Shown in pieces: positions 7,418 to 16,327 of a DNA stretch of 64,000 bases. Numbering within the stretch: the first letter of the stretch is position 1; every line of letters starts with the position of its first letter. Both the position numbers and the translations under genes were made by a program. Under the pieces are notes generated by a model. It was not told where the DNA came from and did no database searches. It worked only from the letters and a program-made list of their open reading frames with translations. Source of the DNA: Microbacterium sp. 67-17 (GTDB taxonomy: Bacteria; Actinomycetota; Actinomycetes; Actinomycetales; Microbacteriaceae); NCBI RefSeq assembly GCF_001898325.1, contig NZ_MKTR01000016.1, positions 62,001-126,000 of the forward strand. The letters are read 5' to 3'.

Positions 7418-8971
7418 GTGGAAGACCTTACCGCCCCGACGGGACGCGAACCGGCCCTCGTCGCGCCGCTGCGCGCTGACGGCGGCCAGCCTCGCGCGCT
7501 CGTGCTCGGCGCCACCGGCTACCTCGGCGGACGCCTGGTTCCCCGGCTGCTGAACGCCGGATATCGCGTGAGGGTGCTTGCCCGCAATCCGGAGCGCGTG
7601 GCCGCCTTCTCATGGGGGGACCGCGTCGAGGTCGTGGCCGGCGATGCGAAGGACCCGGATGCCGTCGCTGACGCCGTGAGCGATGTCGACGTGCTCTACT
7701 ACCTCATCCACTCGATGATGTCGGGTCGCTCATTCGAGCAGACCGACCGGGACGTTGCCACCACCGTGGCGGATGCCGCAGCTGCGACGTCCGTGGCCCG
7801 CATCGTCTATCTCGGCGGGCTGCATCCGGACGACGCTCCGCTCTCGCCTCACTTGCGCAGCCGCGTCGAGGTCGGCCAGATCCTGCTGGCCTCGGGGGTG
7901 CCGACGCTCGTGCTCCAGGCCGGTGTCGTCATCGGGTCGGGATCGGCATCGTTTGAAATGGTGCGGCATCTGACGGATGTTCTGCCCTACATGCCCGCAC
8001 CGAAGTGGGTACGAAACCGCATCCAACCGATCGCGGTGCGCGACGTGTTGCACTACCTGCTCGGTGCCGCGCACGTTCCCGCTGAGGTCAACACGGCTGT
8101 CGACATCGGTGGACCTGATGTCTTGCGGTACGGGCAGATGATGAACGGCTACGCGGTCGTCGCGGGCCTCCCGCAGCGCGCTATTGCTGCTCTGCCGGTG
8201 CTCACTCCGCGGCTTGCATCGTTGTGGGTCAACCTCGTCACGCCGATCCCCGCAGCGATCGCTCGTCCGCTGGTCGAATCGCTGCAGGTCGACTGTGTCG
8301 TCCGCTCGTGGGCGGTCGACGACCTGATTCCGCGACCCGAAGACGGGCTCATGCGGTACCGGGATGCCGTGGCTCTGGCCCTCAGTCGCGAGAAGGAAGA
8401 CACCGTCGAAACGAGCTGGGCTGATGCCGAGCTCTTGGATGTGCCCTCCAGTCCGTTGCCGAGTGACCCGGACTGGGCCGGTCAGGTCGTGTTCGTCGAT
8501 GAGCGTTCCGCGACGACGCCGGCGCCGGCATCCGCGCTGTGGCGTGTGATCGAGGGGATCGGCGGGCAGAACGGCTGGTACTCCTCGCCCCTGCTGTGGG
8601 CGGTTCGCGGCTGGATGGACCGGTTGGTCGGCGGGGTGGGGCTGCAACGAGGACGCCGGAGCAAAGGCCGGCTGTCAGCCGGTGATGCCCTGGACTTCTG
8701 GCGCGTGGAAGCCATCGAGCACGGGAGCTTCCTTCGACTGCGTGCCGAGATGAAGGTTCCGGGCCTGGCGTGGCTCGAACTGCGGGCAGTTCCGACCGGA
8801 ACCGGATCGCGGTATGAGCAGCGCGCCGTGTTCTTCCCTCATGGACTTGCCGGGCGCCTGTACTGGTTCGCCGTGCTGCCCTTCCACGGGTTCATCTTCA
8901 GCGGGATGGCCAACCGGATCGCGGCGACCGCCGAGACGTTCGTGAGCGACCCCGAGTCGGTCGAGGCCTAG
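7418..8971 (+). CDS. SDR-family NAD(P)-binding protein with DUF2867 domain
   Basis: A 517-residue two-domain protein. Residues ~25-320 form an atypical short-chain dehydrogenase/NmrA-like Rossmann domain with the nucleotide motif GATGYLGGRLVPRLL and the segment VLYYLIHSM. Residues ~350-510 match DUF2867, a START-like fold (LDFWRVEAIEHGSFLRLRAEM). The combination is common in actinobacteria and likely acts on a hydrophobic carbonyl substrate, but no reaction is assigned. It ends in a 4-bp convergent overlap with cydC. Confidence 0.8.
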   Translation: MEDLTAPTGREPALVAPLRADGGQPRALVLGATGYLGGRLVPRLLNAGYRVRVLARNPERVAAFSWGDRVEVVAGDAKDPDAVADAVSDVDVLYYLIHSMMSGRSFEQTDRDVATTVADAAAATSVARIVYLGGLHPDDAPLSPHLRSRVEVGQILLASGVPTLVLQAGVVIGSGSASFEMVRHLTDVLPYMPAPKWVRNRIQPIAVRDVLHYLLGAAHVPAEVNTAVDIGGPDVLRYGQMMNGYAVVAGLPQRAIAALPVLTPRLASLWVNLVTPIPAAIARPLVESLQVDCVVRSWAVDDLIPRPEDGLMRYRDAVALALSREKEDTVETSWADAELLDVPSSPLPSDPDWAGQVVFVDERSATTPAPASALWRVIEGIGGQNGWYSSPLLWAVRGWMDRLVGGVGLQRGRRSKGRLSAGDALDFWRVEAIEHGSFLRLRAEMKVPGLAWLELRAVPTGTGSRYEQRAVFFPHGLAGRLYWFAVLPFHGFIFSGMANRIAATAETFVSDPESVEA

Positions 8972-10629
8972 ACCAGAGCGCCGCGCTCGAGGCGCACGAC
9001 GCGATCGACCAGACCCGCCGGCACGGTGACGTGCGAGATCAACACGACGCACTGGTGCGGCTCGACGGCAGAGAGCAGGTCGGTGAGCAGAGCATCGGAT
9101 GCCGCGGGATCGACGCCTGCCGTCGGCTCGTCCAGAACCAGGACCTCGAACCCGCGCAGGAGAGCGCGGGCCAGAGCGATCCGCTGTGCCTGGCCGCCTG
9201 AGACCAGTTGCCCGCGCTCTCCAACGCGGGCATCGAGGCCGCCCCGCTCACGGAGCCAGGGTCCGAGCCCGACGCGTTCGAGGGCAGCCGCCAGGTCGGC
9301 ATCCGTCGCGTTCTCGCGGGCGAAGAGCAGGTTCTGTCGAATGTCTTCGTCGAACAGCATCGGGTTCTGTTCGCACAGTCCGACCGTCTTGCGCAGGTCG
9401 TCCGAGGCGATCAGGTGCGCGTCGGTGCCGCCGATACGATACTCGCCTGAGCTGTCGAGGAAGCGCACCAGCACGTGCGCGAGGGTCGACTTGCCCGCCC
9501 CGGACGACCCCACGACCAACAGCCTCTCGCCGGGGTGGATCTCGAGGGAGATTCCGCGCAACGCCGCGTCGTCGGTATGCGGCCAGGTCGCGGAGAGATT
9601 GCGCAGAATGATGCCGTCGCCGAGTGCGGGGGAAACCCCGGTTGCGGCGGGTTCATCGCGAACAATGCCCGTCGGCGGCTCGGCGGGAAGGGCGGCAGCG
9701 ATCCGCTCGGCCGACGCGTGCACCTGGCGCCAGGCGGCGGCGGCAAGCGGGACTGCGGCGAAGACCTCGAAGACCGCCATCGGGACGAGTACTGCCACCG
9801 CGAGATCCGGGCCTGTGAGGGTTCCGGTTGCGACGGCAGGCATCGTCACCAGGATCGCGGCGAGGGAGGCTGCCCCAGCGAGCAGCGAGATGATGCCGGC
9901 AGCTCCCGCCTGTGCCCCGGCACGGCGGACGACGGCGCGGCGAAGCTCGCCGTCGGCAGCGCGGACGCGAGCCCTGCTCTCTTCCTCGGCACCGTAGGCC
10001 ACCAGCACATCGAGGCTGCCGAGATGGTCGAGGAGGTCGTCGGCGAGCCGGGAGCGCAGCGGCGCGATCGCCCGCTCGGCCCGGGCGCCGGCGGCCCACC
10101 CCCAGCCGACGGCGACGACCCCGGCGATCGCGAGGCAGGCGAGGAGGGTCAGTCCCGCGGGCCACGAGATGATCGCCACGAGTACAACGGCACCCAGCGC
10201 CACCGTCGCCGATGCGATGAGCGGTTGCACGACGCGCAGGGGCAGATTCTGCAGGTCATCGACGTCATCGACGAGGGCACCAAGCACGGATCCGCGTCTG
10301 GTGCGGGTGAGTCCGTCGGGGGCGAGGGGGATGAGACGGCGCACCATGTCGGTGCGTGTGGTGGCGAGTTGACGGAGGGCGGCGTCATGGCCGGCGAGCC
10401 GGTCGAGATACCGGAAGACCGACCGGGTCAGCGCGAAGAACCGAACGCCGACGACCGCGACGGAGATGTAGAGCACCGGTACCATCTCGCTGGAGCGAAC
10501 GATCAGCCAGGCGCTCGTTGCCAGCAGCCCCACGGCAGAGGCCTCGGAGATGAAGGCCGACACCGCACCGGGCCAGAACCGACGCAGCGGCGGCATCGCG
10601 CCGCGGAGGATCTCGTTTGCCGTGGTCAT
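8968..10629 (-). CDS. cydC: Thiol reductant ABC exporter subunit CydC
   Basis: A 553-residue half-transporter: six membrane helices (residues ~20-310) then an ABC ATPase. Walker A is GSSGAGKST, the signature is LVSGGQAQR and Walker B is VLVLDEPT. With CydD it forms the heterodimer that exports glutathione/cysteine-type thiols or handles heme, and is needed to assemble cytochrome bd. The ATG at 10629 overlaps the cydD stop (ATGA), indicating coupling. The longer open frame upstream lies inside cydD and is not used. Confidence 0.93.
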   Translation of the reverse strand: MTTANEILRGAMPPLRRFWPGAVSAFISEASAVGLLATSAWLIVRSSEMVPVLYISVAVVGVRFFALTRSVFRYLDRLAGHDAALRQLATTRTDMVRRLIPLAPDGLTRTRRGSVLGALVDDVDDLQNLPLRVVQPLIASATVALGAVVLVAIISWPAGLTLLACLAIAGVVAVGWGWAAGARAERAIAPLRSRLADDLLDHLGSLDVLVAYGAEEESRARVRAADGELRRAVVRRAGAQAGAAGIISLLAGAASLAAILVTMPAVATGTLTGPDLAVAVLVPMAVFEVFAAVPLAAAAWRQVHASAERIAAALPAEPPTGIVRDEPAATGVSPALGDGIILRNLSATWPHTDDAALRGISLEIHPGERLLVVGSSGAGKSTLAHVLVRFLDSSGEYRIGGTDAHLIASDDLRKTVGLCEQNPMLFDEDIRQNLLFARENATDADLAAALERVGLGPWLRERGGLDARVGERGQLVSGGQAQRIALARALLRGFEVLVLDEPTAGVDPAASDALLTDLLSAVEPHQCVVLISHVTVPAGLVDRVVRLERGALV

Positions 10630-12287
10630 GCCATCACCTCGCTCCCGGTCAGCGTGACGACCTGATCGGCGATCGCTCGCGCGCTCTCGCGATGGGAGAC
10701 CAGCAGAACTGTCGCGCCGGCGTCGGCGAGCTCGCGAACGGATGCCCACAGTCGCGCCTCGGTCTCGGCATCCAGTGCTGCGCTGGGTTCGTCGAGCGCG
10801 ATGACGCTCGCCGCTTTCCGGAGGTGTCGATAGAAAGCCCGCGCCACCGCGACGCGCTGCGCCTGACCGCCGGAGAGCCCCGCTCCCTGGACCCCGAGTT
10901 GCCTCTCGGGGAGGATCTCGTCAGCGCATGCGAAGCGAAGCGCCAGCGCGACGAGGCCGGCATCAGGGTGGGGATCACCGAGGGCGACATTCGCAGTGAC
11001 AGTGCCGGAAATGAGCCCCGGCTGCTGCCCCGCCCAGGCCAGCCATCCTGCCGGGTCGAGGGCGGCGCACTCGATGTCCCCGTAGCTGGCTGAGCCGGAG
11101 TAGCCCGCGGCACCGCGAAGAGCGGCGAGGATGCTCGACTTGCCCGCCCCGCTGGGGCCGTCGATGAGGGTCACGAGACCGGGCCTGGCGCGAAGGCTCA
11201 TCGGGGGGAGGACGCGCTCACCGCGATGGACGGCGAGCTCATCGAGCACGAGCTCCGCGCCGTCCGGAGCGTCATGTGATCGCTGACCTCCGCCGACGAC
11301 GGCGGCTGCGGCATCCAAGACGTCGAAGATGTCGTCAGTTGCGGCCACGCCCTCTGCTGCCGCATGGAATTGAACGCCGACCTGCCGAAGGGGGAGGTAG
11401 GCCTCGGGTGCGAGGAGCAGGACGAACAGCCCGACCGTCAAGGCGAGGGATCCGTCGAGGAGGCGGAAGCCGATCGTCACGGCGACGATCGCGACGGCGA
11501 TCGAAGCAAGGAACTCGAGCATGAAGCCCGAGAGGAACGAGACCCGCAGGACTTTCATGGTCTCGCGCCGGTATCTCGTCGTGACGCTCTCGATCGAGTC
11601 GGCTGCCCGGTACTGACGGCCGAAGACCTTCAGGGTCGACAGTCCCTGCACGGTGTCGCTGAAGCGCGCGGCGAGCTGGCCGAGCGTTCGCCACTGGCGC
11701 TGCTGTACGGCGCGGGTGGCCAGTCCGATCAGCACCATGAAGATCGGGATGAGCGGAAGGGTGAGCAGCACGATCAGACCGCTCAGCCAGTCCTGCCACC
11801 ACATCACGCCCACGAGGATCGGGGTGGCGATCGCGGTGAGCACGAGCTGCGGCAGGTAGCGCCCGAAGTATGCGTCGAGGGCTTCCAGCCCGCGGCCGGC
11901 GGTCACCGCGAGCTGTGCCGTGTTGCGGGTCGCGAGCCATCCCGGGCCGAGCGTGCTGACGGCGCCGACCAGGTGATCGCGCAGTTCGCTTTCGACGCGA
12001 GCTGCTGCGCGCGATGCTGCTGCCTCGCGCGCCCAGATCAAGACGGCGCGTACCGCGACCGTGGCGCCGAGTGCGAACAATGTCGGTGCCAGGTCGTTCA
12101 GCGGCGCACCGCCGATCGCATCGACGATCCCCGTCGTGAGGAACCAGGCAAACGCGACGATCGTCAGGGTCTGGGCAAAGCCGATGACTGCGATCAGGAA
12201 GAAGAAGCCGCGGGAGCTTCGCGCGTAGCGCAGGAGCCGCGGGTCGACAGGTCTCCGACGCGCGGGTCGGTCCTGCTCGGGGGGCAT
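10626..12287 (-). CDS. cydD: Thiol reductant ABC exporter subunit CydD
   Basis: A 553-residue half-ABC transporter, partner of CydC. The membrane domain begins near SSRGFFFLIAVIGFAQTLTI; the ATPase shows GPSGAGKSS (Walker A), LSGGQAQR (signature) and VIALDEPS (Walker B). The ATG at 12287 (MPPEQDRPARRRP) is favoured because CAGACT ends exactly 6 nt upstream, suggesting a leaderless transcript; ATG 12305 is an alternative. It is required for bd oxidase maturation, although the cydAB genes are 3 kb away across the mod operon. Confidence 0.93.
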   Translation of the reverse strand: MPPEQDRPARRRPVDPRLLRYARSSRGFFFLIAVIGFAQTLTIVAFAWFLTTGIVDAIGGAPLNDLAPTLFALGATVAVRAVLIWAREAAASRAAARVESELRDHLVGAVSTLGPGWLATRNTAQLAVTAGRGLEALDAYFGRYLPQLVLTAIATPILVGVMWWQDWLSGLIVLLTLPLIPIFMVLIGLATRAVQQRQWRTLGQLAARFSDTVQGLSTLKVFGRQYRAADSIESVTTRYRRETMKVLRVSFLSGFMLEFLASIAVAIVAVTIGFRLLDGSLALTVGLFVLLLAPEAYLPLRQVGVQFHAAAEGVAATDDIFDVLDAAAAVVGGGQRSHDAPDGAELVLDELAVHRGERVLPPMSLRARPGLVTLIDGPSGAGKSSILAALRGAAGYSGSASYGDIECAALDPAGWLAWAGQQPGLISGTVTANVALGDPHPDAGLVALALRFACADEILPERQLGVQGAGLSGGQAQRVAVARAFYRHLRKAASVIALDEPSAALDAETEARLWASVRELADAGATVLLVSHRESARAIADQVVTLTGSEVMA

Positions 12288-12293
12288 GAATCG

Positions 12294-12299
12294 AGTCTG
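12294..12299 (-). promoter_or_regulatory. -10 element of leaderless cydD promoter
   Basis: CAGACT on the minus strand ends 6 nt before the ATG at 12287. Small inverted repeats further upstream (12311-12324 and 12336-12353) could be regulator sites in this divergent 172-bp region. Confidence 0.4.
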
Positions 12300-12375
12300 C
12301 CTCATTTCGGCGGGCGAGCGCCCGGGTCGAACGTGCCAAAGGTCCCGCTTTGGTGGCAATCGCGCCCTGGCGCAG

Positions 12376-12406
12376 CAGCGGCAAGTATTTGAAGAGTAGT
12401 CCGCTG
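12376..12406. promoter_or_regulatory. Inverted half-sites upstream of the mod operon
   Basis: CAGCGG and CCGCTG are perfect inverted arms 19 nt apart, about 55-85 bp upstream of the mod start codon. They may be a binding site for the adjacent HTH-TOBE regulator; nothing else supports this. Confidence 0.25.
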
Positions 12407-12447
12407 AATCGGAGAATGGTGGCGGAACCGACCGCACATGCGGATGC

Positions 12448-12453
12448 TATGGT
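12448..12453 (+). promoter_or_regulatory. -10 element of leaderless mod operon promoter
   Basis: TATGGT ends 6 nt before the ATG at 12460, implying a leaderless mRNA for the regulator and mod genes. Confidence 0.5.
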
Positions 12454-12459
12454 GCGAAG

Positions 12460-12852
12460 ATGCGCACATATCGCATTGCCGATGCTGCCCGACTGCTCGG
12501 GGTCAGCGATGACACCGTCCGGCGGTGGATCGAGGCGGGCAGTCTCGCCACGACCGGCGCAAGCCCGGTCGAGATCCCCGGCGACGCCCTCGCCCAGCGT
12601 GCTGTCGAGCGCGCGCAGCAGGCGGCCGACACCTCCGACGTGCTTTCGAGCGCGCGCAATCGGTTCGTGGGTCTGGTGACGCGTGTGCAGGTCGACGGTG
12701 TCATGGCGCAGGTCGATATCCAGTCCGGCCCGCACCGGGTCGTCTCTCTCATGTCGGCCGAGGCTGTCCGTGAGCTCGAGCTGCAGATCGGATCACTTGC
12801 TGCCGCGGTCGTGAAAGCGACCACTGTCATCGTCGAAGCCCCGAAGGACTGA
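12460..12852 (+). CDS. HTH-TOBE molybdate-responsive regulator/molybdopterin-binding protein
   Basis: 130 residues: an N-terminal MerR/excisionase-like helix-turn-helix (YRIADAARLLGVSDDTVRRW, residues 4-23) joined to a C-terminal TOBE/Mop domain (NRFVGLVTRVQVDGVMAQVD) of the type that binds molybdate or tungstate. It starts the operon with modA 3 nt later, so it most likely senses molybdate and controls the operon, in the role of ModE though of different architecture. It also supplies the TOBE domain that ModC here lacks. Confidence 0.85.
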   Translation: MRTYRIADAARLLGVSDDTVRRWIEAGSLATTGASPVEIPGDALAQRAVERAQQAADTSDVLSSARNRFVGLVTRVQVDGVMAQVDIQSGPHRVVSLMSAEAVRELELQIGSLAAAVVKATTVIVEAPKD

Positions 12853-12855
12853 TCA

Positions 12856-13641
12856 GTGCCTTTTCGCGCCGTGCCCCGCGCTGCCCTTGTCGCCGCTTCC
12901 GTGCTCATCCTCGCCGGATGCTCGGCGGTGGCCTCCGAACCGTCGCCGACTGCCTCGACGCCCGCTGTGTCTGGCGAGGTCACGATCTTCGCTGCTGCCT
13001 CACTCCAGGCTGCCTTCGACGAGATCGCGGAGGGATTCGAAGACGCCTATCCGGACGTGGACATCCGCCCGATCACCTACGACGGCTCGTCGACACTGGC
13101 TACGCAGATCGTCGAGGGTGCCCCCGCTGACATCTTCGCAGCCGCAAACGAATCGACCATGGCAACAGTCGTCGAGGCCGGGCTCGCCGAAGCGCCCGAG
13201 CTGTTCGCCTCGAACACTCTTGTGATCGTCGTGCCCGCGGGAAACCCTGCAGATGTCTCAGACCTCGCCGACCTCGCCGATCCGAACCTGTCCGTCGTGC
13301 TGTGTGCCCCCGAGGTGCCGTGCGGGTCTGCGTCGCAGAAGCTTCTTGCCGGTGCGGAGGTGTCAGTCACGCCAGCGAGTCTCGAGCAGAACGTCACTGC
13401 CGTGCTCACCAAAGTCGCTGCCGGTGAGGCCGACGCGGGCCTGGTTTACCGGACGGATGTCGCGGGTCGCTCTGACGTCGACTCGATCGTTCCCGATGGC
13501 GCCGAGGCCGTCGTCAACCTCTATCCGATCGCGGCGCTCAATTCGGCCGCCTCGCCCGAGGCTGCCGCGGCCTTCATCACCTATGTGCTCGGACCCGAGG
13601 GTCAGGACGTGCTTGCTTCGTTCGGATTCGGCGCACCGTGA
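12856..13641 (+). CDS. modA: Molybdate-binding lipoprotein ModA
   Basis: A 261-residue periplasmic-type binding protein. The lipobox LAGC (Cys22) predicts a membrane-anchored lipoprotein. The ModA start of the mature domain, VTIFAAASLQAAFDEIAEGF, is clear, as are APADIFAAANESTM and the C-terminal YPIAALNSAASPEAAAAFI. It captures molybdate (or tungstate) for ModBC. GTG start 3 nt after the regulator; the stop overlaps modB by 4 nt. Confidence 0.93.
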   Translation: MPFRAVPRAALVAASVLILAGCSAVASEPSPTASTPAVSGEVTIFAAASLQAAFDEIAEGFEDAYPDVDIRPITYDGSSTLATQIVEGAPADIFAAANESTMATVVEAGLAEAPELFASNTLVIVVPAGNPADVSDLADLADPNLSVVLCAPEVPCGSASQKLLAGAEVSVTPASLEQNVTAVLTKVAAGEADAGLVYRTDVAGRSDVDSIVPDGAEAVVNLYPIAALNSAASPEAAAAFITYVLGPEGQDVLASFGFGAP

Positions 13642-14456
13642 GTTCGGGAACCGGAACGCTTCTGCCGCGCTCGCTGATCGTTCCGGCGCTGCTCGGGCTC
13701 GCGTTTCTGGTTGTGCCGCTCATCGCGCTCATCGCCCGGGTGCAGTGGAACACCTTCTGGGACGACATCACCTCCACCGAGGCTGTCCAAGCTCTGGGGC
13801 TGTCCCTCGGAACGGCGCTTGCTGCGACGGGGTTCTGTGTGCTGCTGGGTGTTCCCCTGGCGCTCCTGATCGCCCGATCGTCGCCGCGCATCGCCGCGGT
13901 GCTTCGGGCGCTTGTCACGGTGCCGCTGGTGCTTCCACCGATGGTCGGGGGAGTGGCCCTGCTCTTTCTGTTCGGGCGTCGCGGTTGGGTGGGAGGTCTT
14001 CTCGCCGAGGCCGGCGTCGCGCTGCCCTTCACCACGACAGCCGTCGTCATGGCCCAGACCTTCGTGGCGCTGCCGTTCCTGGTCCTTGCCGTGGAGGGAT
14101 CCCTTCGAGCCACGGGCGCCGATCTCGAACAGGTAGCCGCCGGGCTCGGAGCCGGGCGGTGGATGATCCTGCGTCGCGTGACTCTTCCCCTCGCGGCACC
14201 CGGACTGATCGCCGGCGTTGTGCTGAGCTTCGCGCGTGCGATCGGTGAGTTCGGCGCGACGGCGCTGTTCGCCGGTAATGCGCCCGGGACGACACAGACG
14301 ATGCCTTTGGCGATCTACACGGCCTTCAATGGTGCCGGTATCACGCAGGGGACTGCCGTGGCGCTCTCCCTTCTGCTGCTGGTGACGGCGCTGGCGGTGC
14401 TGCTGCTCGTGCGCGGATGGCGAGGCGAGGCCCCGAGACGCGGAGTTCCCGGATGA
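13638..14456 (+). CDS. modB: Molybdate ABC transporter permease ModB
   Basis: A 272-residue permease with five or six membrane helices, which with ModC forms the molybdate channel. The EAA-type loop is seen around DLEQVAAGLGAGRWMILRRVTLPLAAPG. The GTG start overlaps the modA stop (GTGA) and the stop overlaps modC (ATGA), so the three genes are translationally coupled. Confidence 0.93.
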   Translation: MSSGTGTLLPRSLIVPALLGLAFLVVPLIALIARVQWNTFWDDITSTEAVQALGLSLGTALAATGFCVLLGVPLALLIARSSPRIAAVLRALVTVPLVLPPMVGGVALLFLFGRRGWVGGLLAEAGVALPFTTTAVVMAQTFVALPFLVLAVEGSLRATGADLEQVAAGLGAGRWMILRRVTLPLAAPGLIAGVVLSFARAIGEFGATALFAGNAPGTTQTMPLAIYTAFNGAGITQGTAVALSLLLLVTALAVLLLVRGWRGEAPRRGVPG

Positions 14457-15223
14457 CGGCCGCGCTCTCGGCACGGATGCGCGTCGTCCGTTCCTCGGCT
14501 TTCGAGCTCGACCTGGACCTCGAGCTCGCACCCGGCGAGCGGGTTGCGGTGATGGGTCCGAGTGGCGCGGGCAAGTCGACGTTGGTGGCTGCGCTCGCCG
14601 GCTTCGTACGCCTGGATGCCGGTCGCATCCAACTCGACGGGGAGGTGGTTGCCGATGCATCCGTCCGCGGCACCACGGTCCGCCGCGGCATCCACGTTGC
14701 TCCGATGGATCGCGGGGTCGTGCTGCTCGGCCAAGACGCCCGCCTCTTCCCGCACCTCAGTGCTCGTGAGAACGTCGCGTTCGGCCCTCGAGCGCGTGGC
14801 CACTCGCGCACCGACGCTAGGCGCGCCGCCGATGAGTGGCTCGACCGCGTTGGTCTTGCCGGGTTCGGCGACCGAATGCCTGCCCAGCTCTCGGGCGGGC
14901 AGCAGCAGCGCGTGGCTGTGGCCCGGGCACTCGCCGTGGAACCGCGGCTCGTGCTGCTCGATGAGCCTCTGACCTCGCTCGATATTCAGACGGCGGCAGA
15001 GATCCGGATGCTGCTGGCAGATCAGTTGCGCAGCACAGCAGTGGTGATCACCCACGATCCGGTCGATGCCCTGGCCATCGCCGATCGACTCGTCGTGATC
15101 GAGCGGGGGATGGTGGCACAGCACGGGTCGGTTCGCGAGGTGTTGCTGCATCCTGCGACGCCGTTCGCGCAAGCTCTCTCAGACCACGTGCGGATCGCGG
15201 GGCGCATCGGCGACGCGGACTGA
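14453..15223 (+). CDS. modC: Molybdate ABC transporter ATPase ModC, short form
   Basis: A 256-residue ABC ATPase with Walker A GPSGAGKST, signature LSGGQQQR and Walker B LVLLDEPL. It ends soon after the H-loop region (VVITHDPVDALAIAD), whereas ModC of the E. coli type is about 350 residues and carries a C-terminal TOBE/Mop domain. The TOBE domain is present instead in the separate first gene of the operon. The start overlaps the modB stop by 4 nt. Confidence 0.9.
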   Translation: MTAALSARMRVVRSSAFELDLDLELAPGERVAVMGPSGAGKSTLVAALAGFVRLDAGRIQLDGEVVADASVRGTTVRRGIHVAPMDRGVVLLGQDARLFPHLSARENVAFGPRARGHSRTDARRAADEWLDRVGLAGFGDRMPAQLSGGQQQRVAVARALAVEPRLVLLDEPLTSLDIQTAAEIRMLLADQLRSTAVVITHDPVDALAIADRLVVIERGMVAQHGSVREVLLHPATPFAQALSDHVRIAGRIGDAD

Positions 15224-15227
15224 AAGC

Positions 15228-15260
15228 GAGGACCGCCTGGCGTAGCGCCAGGCGGTCCTC
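15228..15260. terminator. Bidirectional terminator between modC and cydB
   Basis: Perfect 15-bp stem with a TAG loop (arm GAGGACCGCCTGGCG), 4 nt after modC and 23 nt after the end of cydB on the other strand. It probably serves both convergent operons. Confidence 0.85.
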
Positions 15261-15283
15261 CACAGTCTCGGTGTGTGACCGGT

Positions 15284-16315
15284 TCAGTGGCTGACGAGCT
15301 CTGCCTTCTCGATCCGCGACCGGGTGACGCGCTTGCGGAACACCCAGTAGGTCCAGCCCTGGTAGGCAAGGACCAGCGGAAGGAAGATCAGCGCCGCCCA
15401 CGACATGATCGTGAGGGTGTAATCGGTGCTCGACGCGTTCTCGATCGTGAGGCTGAACGCGACATCCGTCGACGAGCGCATCACGTTCGGGAACATCGAC
15501 ATCCACAGCGTGAGTACCGCGAACGCGACGGTGAAGATTCCCGCGGTGAACGCCAAGCCCTCGCGTTCCTTCGTGTGGAAGAACATCGACAGCAGCAGAG
15601 CGACAGCTGCCAGGGCCGCAGCGGCGATCACGAGCGGCAGGAGCGGCGCTTCGTGAGCTGCGGCGATGAAGATCGTCCAGATGAGGAACGCCGCAGCGAC
15701 CACGACGGTGATGAAACCGACCCGGGTTGCGAGGCGCTTGGCATCCTGATGCACCTGACCGTCGGTCTTGAGACCGATGAAGTACAGGCCGTGCAGGAAC
15801 AGCACCAGCACGAGGGTGATACCACCGAGGAGCCCGTACGGGTTGAGCAGCGTGAGCAGCGACCCGGTGTACTCGTGGTTCTCATCCAGCGGCACACCCT
15901 GCACGAGGTTCGCGACAGCGACACCCCACAGCAGCGCCGGCAGTACCGACCCGATGACGATCATCGTGTCGAAGCCCTTCTTCCAGCGAAGGCCCTCGCG
16001 CTGGTGGCGGTATTCGAACGAGACACCGCGCAGGATGAGGGCGAGCAGGATCAGGAGCAGAGCGAGGTAGAACCCGCTGAACAGCGAGGCATACCACTCG
16101 GGGTAGGCCGCGAACAGGCAGGCGCCGGCGACGATGAGCCAGGTCTCATTGAAGTCCCACACGGGACCGATCGTGTTGATGATCTGACGCTTGCCGACCT
16201 CGTCCTTGCCGAGGAAGGGGAGCGACATGCCCACGCCGAAGTCGAAGCCGTCGAGAACGAAGTAGCCGACGAACAGGACTCCGACGATCCAGAACCAGAG
16301 GTATGCGAGATCCAT
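15284..16315 (-). CDS. cydB: Cytochrome bd ubiquinol/menaquinol oxidase subunit II
   Basis: A 343-residue membrane protein with about nine helices. The N-terminus (LWFWIVGVLFVGYFVLDGFD) and FNETWLIVAGACLFAAYPEWY are the hallmark CydB segments. With CydA it makes the high-affinity terminal oxidase that reduces oxygen without pumping protons. It lies 12 bp downstream of cydA in the same operon; the canonical next genes cydDC resume only after the mod operon. Confidence 0.95.
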   Translation of the reverse strand: MDLAYLWFWIVGVLFVGYFVLDGFDFGVGMSLPFLGKDEVGKRQIINTIGPVWDFNETWLIVAGACLFAAYPEWYASLFSGFYLALLLILLALILRGVSFEYRHQREGLRWKKGFDTMIVIGSVLPALLWGVAVANLVQGVPLDENHEYTGSLLTLLNPYGLLGGITLVLVLFLHGLYFIGLKTDGQVHQDAKRLATRVGFITVVVAAAFLIWTIFIAAAHEAPLLPLVIAAAALAAVALLLSMFFHTKEREGLAFTAGIFTVAFAVLTLWMSMFPNVMRSSTDVAFSLTIENASSTDYTLTIMSWAALIFLPLVLAYQGWTYWVFRKRVTRSRIEKAELVSH

Positions 16316-16327
16316 GATGATCAGCTC

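Noticed and set aside
10630..10749. N-terminal extension of CydC upstream of ATG 10629
   Set aside because: It lies entirely within the cydD coding region and lacks homology; ATG 10629 overlaps the cydD stop in the usual coupled way.
12856..13641. ModA as a sulfate- or phosphate-binding protein
   Set aside because: The ASLQAAFDEI start, AANEST motif and adjacent ModB, ModC and TOBE regulator fit molybdate.
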